From Telmatactis stephensoni (taxonomy: Eukaryota > Cnidaria > Anthozoa > Actiniaria > Isophelliidae), in contig JALIZF010001883.1 in the NCBI GenBank assembly GCA_029948255.1, positions 310,001-374,000 on the forward strand: a stretch of DNA of 64,000 nucleotides, given 5' to 3'. The notes below the pieces were generated by a model, which was given only the letters and a program-made list of their open reading frames with translations, searched no databases and was not told where the DNA came from. Shown here piece after piece: positions 47,139 to 58,601 of the stretch (its first letter is position 1; each line of letters begins with the position of its first letter). The translations under genes were made by a program, and so were the position numbers.

Positions 47139-47390
47139 ATTTTCCCATCTGGAGTGCCTTCAGTTTGGATAATTATCCACAGCGCACTAGCGGTAGGTAG
47201 ACTGCTCATGTTTCAGTTGTCTTTATAGTATTTCGGTAGTTGAACATAATTTTAAAGAACGAGATAGCCAGCCAAATGCTCCGGGCCGTGTCAACATAAA
47301 TTTTCTTGCATTCGATATGCAAATGAATTTCAAGCCCAAAACACAGACATGCACAGACAAATTGTATACATGCTATACATATGTATTATA
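45489..47390. mobile_element. Large foldback element, split by a retrotransposon insertion
   Basis: The left arm (45489 to about 46080) and right arm (about 46330 to 47390) are inverted copies. ACATATGTATAGCATGTATA and TTGGGCTTGAAATTCATTTG at the outer left return inverted at 47330-47390; the CGAAAGTGCGGAGTTCTGG and GTACGACATTCCAGTAAA blocks pair deeper in. The right arm is interrupted at 46688-47138 by a non-LTR retrotransposon end. No transposase was found. A solo arm lies at 39230-39800. Confidence 0.75.
46720..47138 (+). pseudogene. Truncated non-LTR retrotransposon 3' end
   Basis: The frame contains TFAFTGAKEWNSLPKEFRNA and SIASFKRLYLNAKFKEL, ending TGA at 46944-46946. 'GxxxWNxLPxxxRxxxSxxxFKxxL' is the classic C-terminal motif of CR1/RTE-like reverse transcriptase ORFs. 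It is followed by an internal A-run (46957-46990) and an (ATT)n tail (47113-47138). The insertion interrupts GATATTTTCCCATCTGG of the surrounding foldback arm, with ATATTT on both sides. Confidence 0.75.
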
Positions 47391-47689
47391 ATGTTTAAAT
47401 TACAATTATTGTTTACATGTTATTGATAATAATAAACTGTACATATACGTTCTCATGTTGTTTGTTTTGTCATTACAAGATATCAATTGTTTGCAAAAAT
47501 TCATAAATAAATATAAGAAAAAGCTTATCTATTGACAACTGAATAAATCTAAAACTAATGACTTTAATTTTAATATTGGGTTTTATTCTGTTGTTTGTCT
47601 TCATATTCGAAGGAACTTCACTATGTTTACAGATCGCAGCACTTCACTTTCGATAGGAACTTCCAAAACGTACCCGGCTAACAAATACC

Positions 47690-47980
47690 CAAATGCCAAA
47701 ATTTTCGACCCTAAAAAATACCTAACAGCTCAAAAATACCCCTAAAAAATACCAAAAAATCAAACAAAAAACTAACAAAGAAAACAATCGAACAGCACTA
47801 ATTCAAAGTGTCGTTGTTTGTACCCCTAAAAAATACCATCTTTTCTGAAAAACCTTGGATTTTCTCTGACGACCCCTAAAAAAATACCAAATCGGCGATT
47901 TCAACCCCCTTAAAAAATACGACGATCATCCCTAGCACACCAATATAGGGAGTACCCCCCCCCCCCCCCCCCCGGGTAGG
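47690..47980. repeat. TAAAAAATACC-rich repeat ending in poly-C
   Basis: Repeated CCCTAAAAAATACC phrases end in GGGAGTACCCCC(n)GGGTAGGAACCGCTAG. Sequence at 44339-44475 has the same kind of end in the same orientation (GGAGTACCC ... CCCGGGCAGTTCCC). Both look like solo ends of one TIR family. Confidence 0.5.
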
Positions 47981-48668
47981 AACCGCTAGTTATAGGAGGA
48001 TCTTCGCCGACAAATGCTTACATTTTGCATAAATCAAATTTCCAGCTGTAAAAAGACTTTAGAAATAGAGTGATGGCATCACCTTTAGATATACAGTAAT
48101 TCTCAAAAAGGTTGTCCAGATGAAAAGACGTTTAGAAAATGAAGCAATGAACGACAGTTTTCCATGGTTTCTTGGCGAAATAAGATAAAAGGTAAGAAAA
48201 TCACGAGCCGTAGGCGATATAATTACAAGCAAAAAACTAAAACTAAAAACTAAATATCGGTGATGAAAATATCAATTCTCCTAAGAATCATCAATGAGCC
48301 AATGAGATTGCTCATTAATTATTTCGAGAACGAGATACAACGAGCGTTGTGATTGGTTTGATTTTGAATTGAAAATGACGTCATCGAAGTCCTTTGTGAA
48401 GAGAAAAAAATGGCGTTGAAGAAGCTTGAACATGAAAGTTGTGGACTACAAATTTACTATTTTGAGGTACTTTTCTGTACTTTTTTGTGTCTAAGTATAC
48501 ATGTTTTCACAGACAATGTTTTTTTCTTGGATGTGTACAGATTTTGAAGCAAATTAGGTTTGTTTTATAGACTTTTTTACGCTTTAAAGCTTTGCCGTAA
48601 ATTTGACTCTCTGCATGGAAGTGAGTTTTGGAGCACCAATGTACCTTTTTTATCCTCCAGCTGTTTTT

Positions 48669-48745
48669 TTTGTTGTTGTTGTTGTTGGTTTTTTGTTGTT
48701 GTTGTCGTTTTTTTGTTTGTTTGTTTGTTTGTTTTTTGTTTTGTT
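48669..48745. repeat. (TTG)n and (TTTG)n low-complexity tract
   Basis: TTG triplets followed by TTTG units. The ORFs through it on both strands are artefacts. Confidence 0.9.
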
Positions 48746-48847
48746 TTTTTACGATGAAAATTCTGCTGTTTTGGGGCAATTTTTACAGCAGAAAGAAAAT
48801 TGTTGACGACAATTAACTTTGCTCGGAGCCGTGGGTTTACTGGTAAA

Positions 48848-49037
48848 ATAGAGTGGATTTCGTATGACTTTGAAAAACTACGGCACGGTCACGGCACGGC
48901 ACGGCCACGGTACGGAACCTCGCCTGCTGATTTCTTTACAAATTTGCGAAGAAATCAGCAGGCGAGGTTCCGTGCCGTGGCCGTGCCGTGCCGTGCCCGT
49001 GCCGTAGTTTTTCAAAGTCATACGAAATCCACTCTAT
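48848..49037. repeat. 190-bp near-perfect hairpin with ACGGC repeats
   Basis: ATAGAGTGGATTTCGTATGA, then CTTTGAAAAACTACGGCACGG and ACGGAACCTCGCCTGCTGAT, pairs with the mirrored right arm, closing on a short loop (ACAAATTTGCG). The GC-rich middle is a run of (A)CGGCACGG units. No target duplication was recognised. The 132-aa ORF over it is an artefact. Confidence 0.85.
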
Positions 49038-49186
49038 ACCACGGTTTTCAAGGAGTTTTCAGCCAATCAGGGCGCTCGTTAGAAAAAAGCTATATTATAA
49101 TCGTTAATAAACTCATTTGCATATATCAGATTTTCAATTTTCTCGCAGGAATTTCAATTCAAAATACCCCATTCAACGTACATTGC

Positions 49187-49742
49187 ATATTATTATAAGT
49201 AATACCATGACCCTGAGGGATATTAGTGATTAAATATCCCCGAAGCCGAGGGAGGTTTCGGCCTAGCCTACGGCCTCGGGACTTCCACTAAACCTCCCGA
49301 GGCTGAGGGGACATTTAATCACTAATATCCCGAAGAAGTCATGGTATTACTTTGTAATACCATGATCACCGAGGAAATAAACGAAAATATACTTCGCTGT
49401 TTGTTCATCCAAAACTTGAAAATATTATACAATTCTTTTACCAATTGTGCGTAACCCTGTTGCCTAATGCCTATGCGCAAAATAGAATGAATAGCTCCCA
49501 CACGCGTAAGAGTGTGCAGTGGTAAGATCTAGAGGTATCGGTGCGTTAGAAAGTGATAGAGTTTCGGGACAACGTGCAAAGTTGTCCCGATCGTCCCGAT
49601 GATTGATATATGAGGGACTGTACCTCATGAATAACATGAGGGACGATTAGTTCTAATCGACCCTCATTAATTATGGATGAGGGACGATTAGTTCTAATCA
49701 TCCCTCATTCATAATTAATGAGGGAATATTAGAACTAATTTT
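49187..49742. repeat. Dispersed foldback repeat, copy B
   Basis: Same orientation and order as 15080-15738, with one arm shortened. It is followed at 49880-50100 by sequence that is an inverted match to 14640-14880 (TTTTTAGGGATCTTTATGAG, AAATTCCAACGGACT), so two neighbouring repeats are shared between the two loci. Confidence 0.7.
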
Positions 49743-50577
49743 AACGGTTGAAGTAAGAAGTAGGCAACCAAACAATGAAGAATGCAGAGAGGTGTTACTG
49801 CAATTTTCAAAATCCTGCGAACTCAGACATGTAAACACTCAAGTGTTTTTTGCCAAATTAGCTTCCGTCAATCAAAATAAAAAATCAAAAATAGGAAAGC
49901 TAACCAAATATCAAAATCATATTTAGCTGTTACAAATCGTCTAAAGATCATTTTCAGTCATTTGGTAGGTTTTTAGGGATCTTTATGAGTATTTTTTGGT
50001 TGTTTGTTTGAAGTGGGCGGAAGCTAAAAACCAAATTCCAACGGACTGTTTGAAGGTCGGAGTTCGCATAATTATGAAAATTGCAGTAATTGTGATATTG
50101 TAAATCTGCCATAACTTCAAACATTTGCGTATTTTTTCTATTTTATTTTATGTCTGATTCCTTCTTCATGAAAGCTCTCCTGAGTTTTAGTACAGCAAAA
50201 TGTTTATATGTGGAACATGGGAAATTGGAAGCGTCTCTTGGCTATTGTTTTGCGCTGATGATTGGACGAGATTTTTTGTACAAAAGGAACTTTGTTCCAA
50301 AACAGGGTTTTTGCGCGTTTTGTTTTAAAAGTGTTATCCATAGGTTAATATATTATCACTCTGGAAACCTAGACATTATTGCGTGGGGAAGTTGAAATTG
50401 GCACAGAGCAATTGAAATTAAAGTTGCCTCTTACTCGGACATTGACTTAAAATTAATGAAAATACTGGGACGGTTTGGGAAAATGTTCTATATTCATATA
50501 AGTATTCCATTAAATGGACAACACAATTTCATTTATTTAGCTTTTAATGTGGCCAGAATTCAATTGCCGCCTCATGT

Positions 50578-53500
50578 TTAACCTGAAAAACAACAAACAA
50601 GCGGTTAGTTTGTAGGTAACAAATTAAAGAAACATTGAATAAACACCTGCTTCAAAGAACACTGACACGCATTAATCAATTTGAAACTGATGGCCTGAGA
50701 CGAAAGAGATTTCGTTTCATATTTTTTCGCTTGTCGGCTTCCTGACTAAAATAAGAAATAACAAAGCTTAAAAGCTCATTTAGCAAATTACGTCGTTTGC
50801 CTTTGCATATATCTAAATTCTCAATTCTAAAGTCCGTTTCGTCTCAGATTGCCGATTGATTTATTCAAGGTTGTTGTTGTTGTCGTGTTGCTGTTGTTTG
50901 AAATAAGTGTATAACAGCATCTCTCTTGACTGAAATACGAAAAGGGTTTATTTGTCGGTTTAAATCCAATCGACATTGGATTTCAATCTATTTTCAAGAG
51001 TGTTTGTTCGTAAAAGTAGGGTCTACTGATTAGTTCTATTAGTAATGACACAGGAAGCCCACGTTGTAGTAATGTTATGCATTCTTGTGGAGATTCGGGT
51101 GTCTACAATTACTAGTTGTTTGGAATGGATATCGTGTTTACTTGCAGAGAGGGGGAGGGAGAGGGGGAGGTAGGGGATCTCTGATTGGCAGCCCGAGCTG
51201 TTTAGAAATCTTGGTATTGGTGAATTGAATGTTCATTACTTACAGATATTGCATGTTGCCTTGCAATGTATTTTTATAGCGCCATGATTGCATACGTAGT
51301 CTTTAGGATAGATTTTACACAATGCAGAGGTATCCTTGCAGCCTAACAATACAGCAAAACAGTCAGATTGTGGAAGGCTGATAATTAATTCCTTGATTAA
51401 CTCAGCGTACAATCAGTAAATTAAGACTAAGATCATTTTCCTGTCGCTTAGTGTACAATATGCCTGCATATACGTAATCCAATATGGAGGATATGGCTAA
51501 AAAATCTTCGATATCGTGCAACATCAAGATAATTCGAAAATGCTTTGACGGATCAAAACCTAAGATAACCATTACTTTTGATAATACCTCAAGGCAAAGT
51601 AAAGCTTACTGCGATATCGTCAAACTCTGGAGAAGTAAATCAAACCGCCAATGGCGTAGGTACGTAACTCGTGGATTGAGTAGTATCGTGCACAAAAGCT
51701 TTTAATCATCACTGCTTCTATGCTTCTAACATAGTAAAAAACTGTTAAATGCAACAGATAGCAACGACTTAAACAGTGTTCAAGCACAATAGTCTTGTGT
51801 TCGAGATTTCGAGTTTACGGATATTATTGTAATATATCAGAATTAATACAATATTTTAACAAATTAATAGCACTTACCTGGAGGGGGTGGTCCTTGGGTT
51901 GGCGGCGGTGGGGGTCCATTTGTGGGGGGTGGGGGTGGAGATGGTGGTCCATTTGTTGGTGGTGGTGGTGGATTAGCTGAAGAAATAACAACAGTGATAA
52001 CAAACAGTAAATCAGTTGTTGGTAGTATTGAAAAGCAACATTTTCAAAAACAAATATATGTCAATATCAAGAGACCATAATACTAAGAGAGCGAAACTCA
52101 GTATTGATGTCTGTGCGATGTTCGTGGCGACTAAGGCTATTTTCAGTAGTTTTGCCATCGCGCGTGCAAGGCTCTCAAACAATTAGCCACTTTCATACCG
52201 TGAAGACTGGGTACGAGTCCCTTAAACTTTGAAGATGGCAACACAAAACTTATGTAGTCAGGAAGAGCAAATCGAGCTGTATATAATCCTGAGGTTTGAT
52301 GTTAATCGGGTATACATTGAAAGAGATACAGCCGTTCAAACATGCTAGATTTTACAAAGAAATGTATGGTTGTAGGGACAAATGTCCACAAATGTCCCTA
52401 CAACCATACATTTCTTTGTAAATTCTAGCATTTTTGCACGGCTGTTAGTCATTCAATATTAAACCGATTAAAACCAATCTTCGGGTTTTATATAGCTCGA
52501 TGTGCTCTTTCTGACGATATGAGTTTTGCGTTACCATCGTCAAAATTTGAGGGACTCATACCCAGTCTTCATGGTATGAAAGTGGCTAATAGAATTTGGC
52601 GGGCGGACGGGACCGTTTGCTTTCGGCTTTTGAATTCTATTGTTTGAGTTATTAAAAATAGCCTTAGTCGCCACGAACATCGCACAGACATCAATACTGA
52701 GTTTCGCTCTCTTAGTATCATGGTCTCTTGTCAATATTTCATTAATGTAATATGTATTTAAGTGATATGCTAGCGATTCATTGGAGTGAAATGAATTCAT
52801 TTACTGGTATTGAGTTGTCCAGTCAGTGATTAATTCAACAGCTTAATGTTTGCATAGCTCTTATAAAATTGTTCAGATCGGAAACGCACGACACTCAAAT
52901 TTTCATGAAAAGCTAGGCAACACTATAGTTTACTTTGGTGGTTTCTATAGAATTAACTCAGTTTTGCTTTGTATAAAACTTACAACCAATGTATCTTGAC
53001 ATCCAGTTTATGTAGCTGTTCACTCTAGCAAAGACAGTGTAGTGTGTTGTGGGGCAGTTTCTCTGTCCAAAGCTAACAGCACCGTGAACCACCCATCTTC
53101 TTCCTTCCTTACATACGAAAGGTCCACCGCTGTCACCATTACACCCTCCGGATGCGCCTGCTCGTCCTTCTCCTGCACACAGATGGGGCGATTGTTCAAC
53201 AATTTGGTACTTTTTCTTGCATTGAGCCTGTGAGACTACAGGTAGTGCTGCCTGTTGTAGGATGTTTGGTAGTCCATTGCCAACACCATTTGTTTTTCCC
53301 CAACCTTTGAAACAAACAAACAAACAAACAAATTAAGAAACAAACAAACAAAAAAGATATATAGATCAGTACATAAATTAAGAATAATTGCAAGTTGAGT
53401 TTATGAATTTTGTATGAAAAAGTTAAGTTAGAAAACTGACTCGACAAAACTGGCTAAAGAAAACTTGAATTGTTAATTTGTTTGATAACCAGAGTCCCCA

Positions 53501-55581
53501 CGACACCATAAGCTCTAATTAGCTTATTCTAAGGGGAAAGGCTATAGGGCAACTTGTCCAAAAAAGTCGACGGACCTAACCTAGCCGTAAAATGCGAGCC
53601 CGTCTACGTTATTCGACTTCTGTCTTAATATCACTTAACTAAGTGCGAAGTGTTGATCAATATTGATAGTGGAAAGCAATTAAGGGTGTACTGACATATA
53701 TCGTTGCTGTGCAACAGTTGCTATGCAAAATAGGGTCTTATTTTGGCCGGCAAAATTGAATAGACGCACGCGCGCGCGTTTTTGGCGCGAATCATTTAAA
53801 TTCCGGTAGGGCAACGCACACCTGACAAAAAGGGATCATTTTCGTTCTTACTGCGCATGCGCGGGACAATTTACTTCCGGTTTCTTTAAAAAGCTATAAT
53901 CTTTGGCGAATTTCATCAGAACAAAGTGTTTTTTCAATATTTATATTCTTTACAGTCTTTTCTTCAAAGCCGACCATGGGATTTGCGAAAAATTGAGAAA
54001 TACGAAAGTTATTGGCATAAGTCGATCATTTTTGACGTTCAAAAAATCCTAAAAGGCTTATTTGGAAACCATTCTTAAAACCCATGCTCGATTCTATGCA
54101 CCTTGGTATCGAGATTAAAATAATGCATTTTAAATTCTCAAATATACACTGCTGAAAAAAATTATAGCTTTTTACTGTATCTATGACGTCACATGATGAC
54201 GCCATGCAATGGCGTCATAAAATGCGAAAGTTCCCTCAGGGAAGACAAACTACAAAATATAAAAGCGATATGACAATTTGGTGGCATTTTATAGAATTTT
54301 CAAATTTCCCTAGCAACGGGCCATTTTTATATGTCACGGTAAGCTTCAGTACACCCTTAACGAATGGAAAAAAGGGGAAGTAACAGTTCTCTCGTCGACC
54401 ATTCTATTTCCCTTCCCCCTCCCTAAAATACTTCATACTTCCTCAACGCTCTATAGAATCGTAAAGCAAGAATTCTCACCTGTGATGTAACACCTAGCGC
54501 CAACAGCTGCATCTCCCGAAGGAAGACAAGCAACGTTCACTTTGTCACTAAGTGACGCTGGTCGGTCAAGTTGTAAGAGTGCAACATCGTGTTTTAGATT
54601 CTGCATGGTAAACCCTTGATGTTTGATGAGTTGTTTAAGATTGAAAGTCTGTTGTACGCTGGTAGTTCCGGTTCTTTGGTGTGCGCCTAGAATCAATTAT
54701 TTGTTGTTAGTTTATCGATTATATTATTTTTATTCCGATCCTTTTTGTAATGTTTATGTTTTCCTATCTCAGGGACGGAATACAATCGAGAAATTTTATC
54801 AATAGTACTGAGTGCGCGCGCCATGTACATAGCGCAATAAAACTCTCGGTAGTAATTCTCAACCAATACTCACCAAGCACTACAGTGTAACCACTAGGAC
54901 TGGGGTTCCTGTCAACACAGTGGGCAGCAGTTAAAACCCAGTCAGGTCTGATCAATGTACCACCACAGATATGCCTGCCTCGTACACGTAGTGAAGCCTG
55001 CCAAGGCCACGCATGAGGGGATGCATTTTGGCCATTGATGACCCGAGTAAACGTGGGACGGTTCCCACAACCTAGTTGATACAAGCCAATGAAGGTTTAT
55101 AAAACAAAAGTCGTTAACCAAAATAGAAAAAAGAGAAAAAAGAGATATCAGAACAAATTAAAAAGAGAGAAACAGGAGAAAGAGAGGAATGTGGACTGAG
55201 GAGAAAGAAGATATCGTATTTAGAGGAAACGAAATATCTTTCTCAAAATTCATGCTCAAAAGCTTGTGATTTTAAGTGATTTTAAAGAACAAGAACAAGA
55301 ACAAGAACAAGAACAAGAACAAGAACAAGAACAAGAACAAGAACAAGAACAAGAACAAGAACAAGAACAAGAACAAGAACAAGAACAAGAACAAGAACAA
55401 GAACAAGAACAAGAACAAGAACAAGAACAAGAACAAGAACAAGAACAAGAACAAGAACAAGAACAAGAACAAGAACAAATAGAAAACCAAAAAAGACAAG
55501 AAGAAAAGAAGAAGAAGAAATGAACATCGTACCTTCAATAAAAGCTGGCAGAATCAAAAGTGCGATACACAAGACGAACAT
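50578..55581 (-). CDS. Secreted chymotrypsin/elastase-like serine protease with Pro-rich linker and ShK domain (gene 2)
   Basis: Seven coding exons on the minus strand: 55581-55533, 55071-54874, 54686-54480, 53304-52984, 51976-51878, 51342-51244, 50582-50578. They total 978 nt, 325 aa, all introns phase 1. The signal peptide is [16 protein letters not shown], and the activation site R/VING follows a [10 protein letters not shown] propeptide. The triad is His67, Asp116, Ser210 (NGDSGGP); the S1 pocket pattern is the same as in gene 1. The linker (about 259-291) is built of PPPPT(N/Q)G units. The ShK domain is 293-325 with six cysteines (293, 300, 309, 318, 322, 325). Exons 2, 3 and the 3' half of exon 4 are nearly identical to gene 1, while the linker and ShK differ. 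The last exon carries only GT TAA. It converges with gene 1. Intron 1 contains a 193-bp hexanucleotide repeat and intron 4 contains a 661-bp palindromic element. Confidence 0.9.
52069..52729. mobile_element. 661-bp fully palindromic Mutator-like element
   Basis: AAGAGACCATAATACTAAGA at the left pairs with the inverted right end ATGGTCTCTT. The arms run almost the whole length: CGATGTTCGTGGCGACTAAG-type sequence pairs with its mirror near 52670, and the centre (52343-52430) is a near-perfect hairpin around AGGGACAAATGTCC. The flanks GTCAATATC (52060-52068) and GTCAATATT (52730-52738) are a 9-bp duplication with one mismatch. It lies in intron 4 of protease gene 2. Confidence 0.75.
55286..55478. 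repeat. (GAACAA)n hexanucleotide repeat, about 32 units
   Basis: A nearly pure AAGAAC hexamer, open in several frames (repeats such as EQEQ, NKNK, LFLF). It sits in intron 1 of protease gene 2, 54 bp from exon 1. Confidence 0.95.
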
Positions 55582-55929
55582 GTTGAAGTCCTCAAATGAG
55601 TGTGTACAATAATCAATATGCCAACCTTTTTATTACACTGAGGTCAACACTTGATTAAACAACGGCCTTCTGGCTAAAGAGTCCGAATACTTCTGAATAC
55701 TCAGCTTTAAAGGAGTCGACAAACTAAGTGGTACGCCGTCTTAAGAACTCAAAGACTCAATTTGGATTGTTGTTCAAATGTTTTTTCAGAAAGGCGTCAA
55801 TACTGATGCCACAGTAAGTTGAATTGTTTGCTCTTATCCTGGGGTCAATGTCATCAAAGTTTTATCCTCGAAGTTTAAACTTTCAATTTAAAAGATAAAT
55901 GGTGTATGGGATTTACTTCTTGGTTGTCT

Positions 55930-56149
55930 CAGGGTCCCCTATAGCCCCGTTTGCAAAATGAAATCACGCAAAGATATTTGGTCTTTTCACGTGTCACGGA
56001 TAATTAAAAAATCTCTTTCACGTTCACAAAAAAATCAAAAGTTGCTTTCACGTGGACACAAAAAGATTTTAGACGTTAAATCACGTTTCACGTCAAAATA
56101 AATCAGCCATTCATGATCACGTTTAACGCAAAAGGTATAGGGGACCCTG
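55930..56149. mobile_element. 220-bp hAT-like MITE
   Basis: CAGGGTCCCCTATA at the left is mirrored by TATAGGGGACCCTG at the right. TTGTCTCA occurs on both sides (overlapping the left terminal CA by two bases), so the duplication is 6-8 bp. The interior has repeated TTTCACGT motifs and no ORF. Confidence 0.7.
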
Positions 56150-56644
56150 TTGTCTCACACACTCCCTCCCTCCTCCTCTCCTCCTTCTTTCCCCCCCCCC
56201 CCCCCTCTCTCTCTCTCTATCTCTCTCTTCCGCCTTTCTTTCTTTCTTTCATTTCTTTCTTTCTTTTATTTCTTTCTTTCTTTCTTACATTTTTCTTTCT
56301 TTCTTCCTTTCTGTCTCCCTTTCTTTCATTTATTCATCATTCATTTATTCTTCATTTCTTTCTTTCTAGCTTTTTTCCTGTTCTTTCTTTCTTTCTTTCT
56401 TTCTTTTTTCTCTGTTGTCTCACACACTCCCTCCCTCCTCCTCTCCTCCTTCTTTCCCCCCCCCCCCTTCTCTCTCTCTCTATCTCTCTCTTCCGCCTTT
56501 CTTTCTTTCTTTCATTTCTTTCTTTCTTTTATTTCTTTCTTTCTTTCTTACATTTTTCTTTCTTTCTTCCTTTCTGTCTCCCTTTCTTTCATTTATTCAT
56601 CATTCATTTATTCTTCATTTCTTTCTTTCTAGCTTTCTTCCTGT

Positions 56645-56704
<60 letters not shown>

Positions 56705-56712
56705 TTTTCTCT
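56148..56712. repeat. 265-bp tandem duplication of a pyrimidine-rich tract
   Basis: Copy 1 (56148-56412) and copy 2 (56413 on) both begin TGTTGTCTCACACACTCCCT and contain the same poly-C, CTCTCTCT and TTTATTCATCATTCATTTA landmarks. They end in (TTTC)n, which is longer in copy 2. The Ser/Phe/Leu-rich ORFs here are artefacts. Confidence 0.9.
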
Positions 56713-57629
56713 TCAACCTTCAAAAAAATATATTTGATTACCAGAAGCCCATGATTAGTAATGGTATTAAATGAACTTTACGTGAGTCAAGTTAGCATTA
56801 TGCAAACCGAGGCGAAGTTTCTAATTTTCCACTACAAGATTGAAAACTGAAACTCTTTAAATTTACTAATGAAATACAATCGAAATACAAGAAGAATAAG
56901 TATACTGAAATCTCAAAAATGTTTTTTTAATAGCATATGTTTAAAGTTTTTTTATTATTATTATTATTTTCAGGCAAAACTAAATATACGAAAAGGGAAA
57001 AGATTCGATCGGTTTCAGTTGACTCTGATCGAACAGGAGCTTCATTGGAAACACTAGAATTTGTGAAAGCTGCAACTGATTTAAAATCTTCAACTGAAAA
57101 CTCCGCGAGTATTTCAAACTTTTTTATGTTCCTGAAAGAGTTCGTGTTTAAGGGATAGAATCCCCGCTTTCAGCTCCTCATATTGGTTTTGTATGCTAAA
57201 AAAGTAGTAAATACCACCCTCCCCTACGTGACATACACATGCTGTATGATAAAGAAGTATTTTGTCAGGCGAGTCTCTCTAATAAAATATTGATTTGTCT
57301 GTGAAAATACAGCCACGAACCACAAATATACAAATATTTACAGAACCTCAAAATGTCCAAAATCTGTTATGCTGCATACATACAGCGGAATCAGGAGTCA
57401 CTACAATTTAGTTGGTACACCTCCTACACGCGTTACTTGTCAAAGCTGTCTTTTTATGGCTAGTTGCAAAGTCAAACTGTTTCGTGTGAAACCTTGCCAA
57501 AGTCAAACCTCTTTACAACTTGTCTTTTGGGAGGTGAGAAGGGGAGTGGAGACGTTTGAAACATAATGGTAAAGTCCGAGCTTTAGAAGTTCTTCAGTTC
57601 TCCACGAACCGAAGGCCAACAGCAAGCTA

Positions 57630-57870
57630 TTGATCTGATTATAATAAGATTAATATTAGTCACATTTGCGATTGCGATTAATATTCATCAGATTAATATC
57701 AATCCTGGCCTACCCAAGATTGATATTAATCCTAATGGATTAAATAATTACTGGATTATAATAATCCATTACTGAATTATAATAATCCATATTACCTGAT
57801 TATAATAATCCATTACTGGACTATAATAATCCTTGAGATTAATATCAATCTGATCAATATTAATCCGGGT
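57630..57870. repeat. AT-rich repeat of GATTATAATAATCC units
   Basis: At least four GATTATAATAATCC-like units flanked by GATTAATATCAATC motifs in both orientations, giving several overlapping small palindromes. No gene. Confidence 0.75.
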
Positions 57871-58130
57871 TTTCCTGTTTAAAGAAGAGGTTGGACTTCG
57901 ACTATGACGATGTTACGTTTCCCTGATCTGAAGCTCTATAGGCAAAACACGGAAGAAGGGAAATTTAAATTAACCTTTTTAGGGCCCTGTTTTTCAAAAG
58001 GGTTATAAGCGTTTATCCTGGCTTAGAATTTATCTTTTTATAACTTACATTATATCCCTGGTTAACCTGGGTTAATTATCTTTCCAACAACTTGGCCCAG
58101 AAGTATAATGTTAGTAATACTTTGATTTAA

Positions 58131-58304
58131 CTAATTTGAAATAACTGTTTTCATCTGACTTTTTTGTTTTACATAAATAAGACGTTTCGACTCTCACTCG
58201 AGTCTTCATCAGTTAACCGTTAGTTGCGCGAGGACGCCAATTGACGTCTTAATTGTGTAAAACAAAAATTAAAGTCAGATGAAAACAGAGTTATTTCAAA
58301 TTAG
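58131..58304. mobile_element. Foldback repeat upstream of protease gene 3
   Basis: CTAATTTGAAATAACTGTTT with TCATCTGACTTT at the left pairs with AAAGTCAGATGAAAACAGAG and TTATTTCAAATTAG at the right. The loop contains a CTCACTCGAGTCTTCATCAG segment. It ends about 300 bp before the gene 3 start codon. Confidence 0.7.
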
Positions 58305-58601
58305 TTATGAGTACAACTGACTGCAGCAGAATCTTTGTTACTTCGATTTCATTGCTAACTTATAATCAATATATTCGTAATTCTAGTTTAACGCGCCTAT
58401 TAGTTAAAGCATCAATTTGAAAGTCGTTTTATTTTGTTGTGAGTCTCTCCGCCACTGGTTTCTGCAGCTTGGCAGGTTCTGCTTGACTTGTGAAAACAAT
58501 AGCAATGGTTGTCGAAACAGCTGCACATGGTTGTACACTAGAAGGTGAAATATTTGTCGAAATCACTGAGTCGTTATAGACTAGGTTGATACTAGACTAA
58601 T

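Noticed and set aside
48800..49198. 132-aa plus-strand ORF
   Set aside because: It is mostly a hairpin read through both arms.
55266..55581. Glu-Gln, Asn-Lys and Leu-Phe repeat ORFs
   Set aside because: They are translations of the GAACAA hexamer; only the 49-bp signal exon of protease gene 2 at the edge is real.
56113..56774. Ser/Phe/Leu-rich ORFs of up to 213 aa
   Set aside because: They come from a tandemly duplicated CTTT-rich tract and have no start context or domain.
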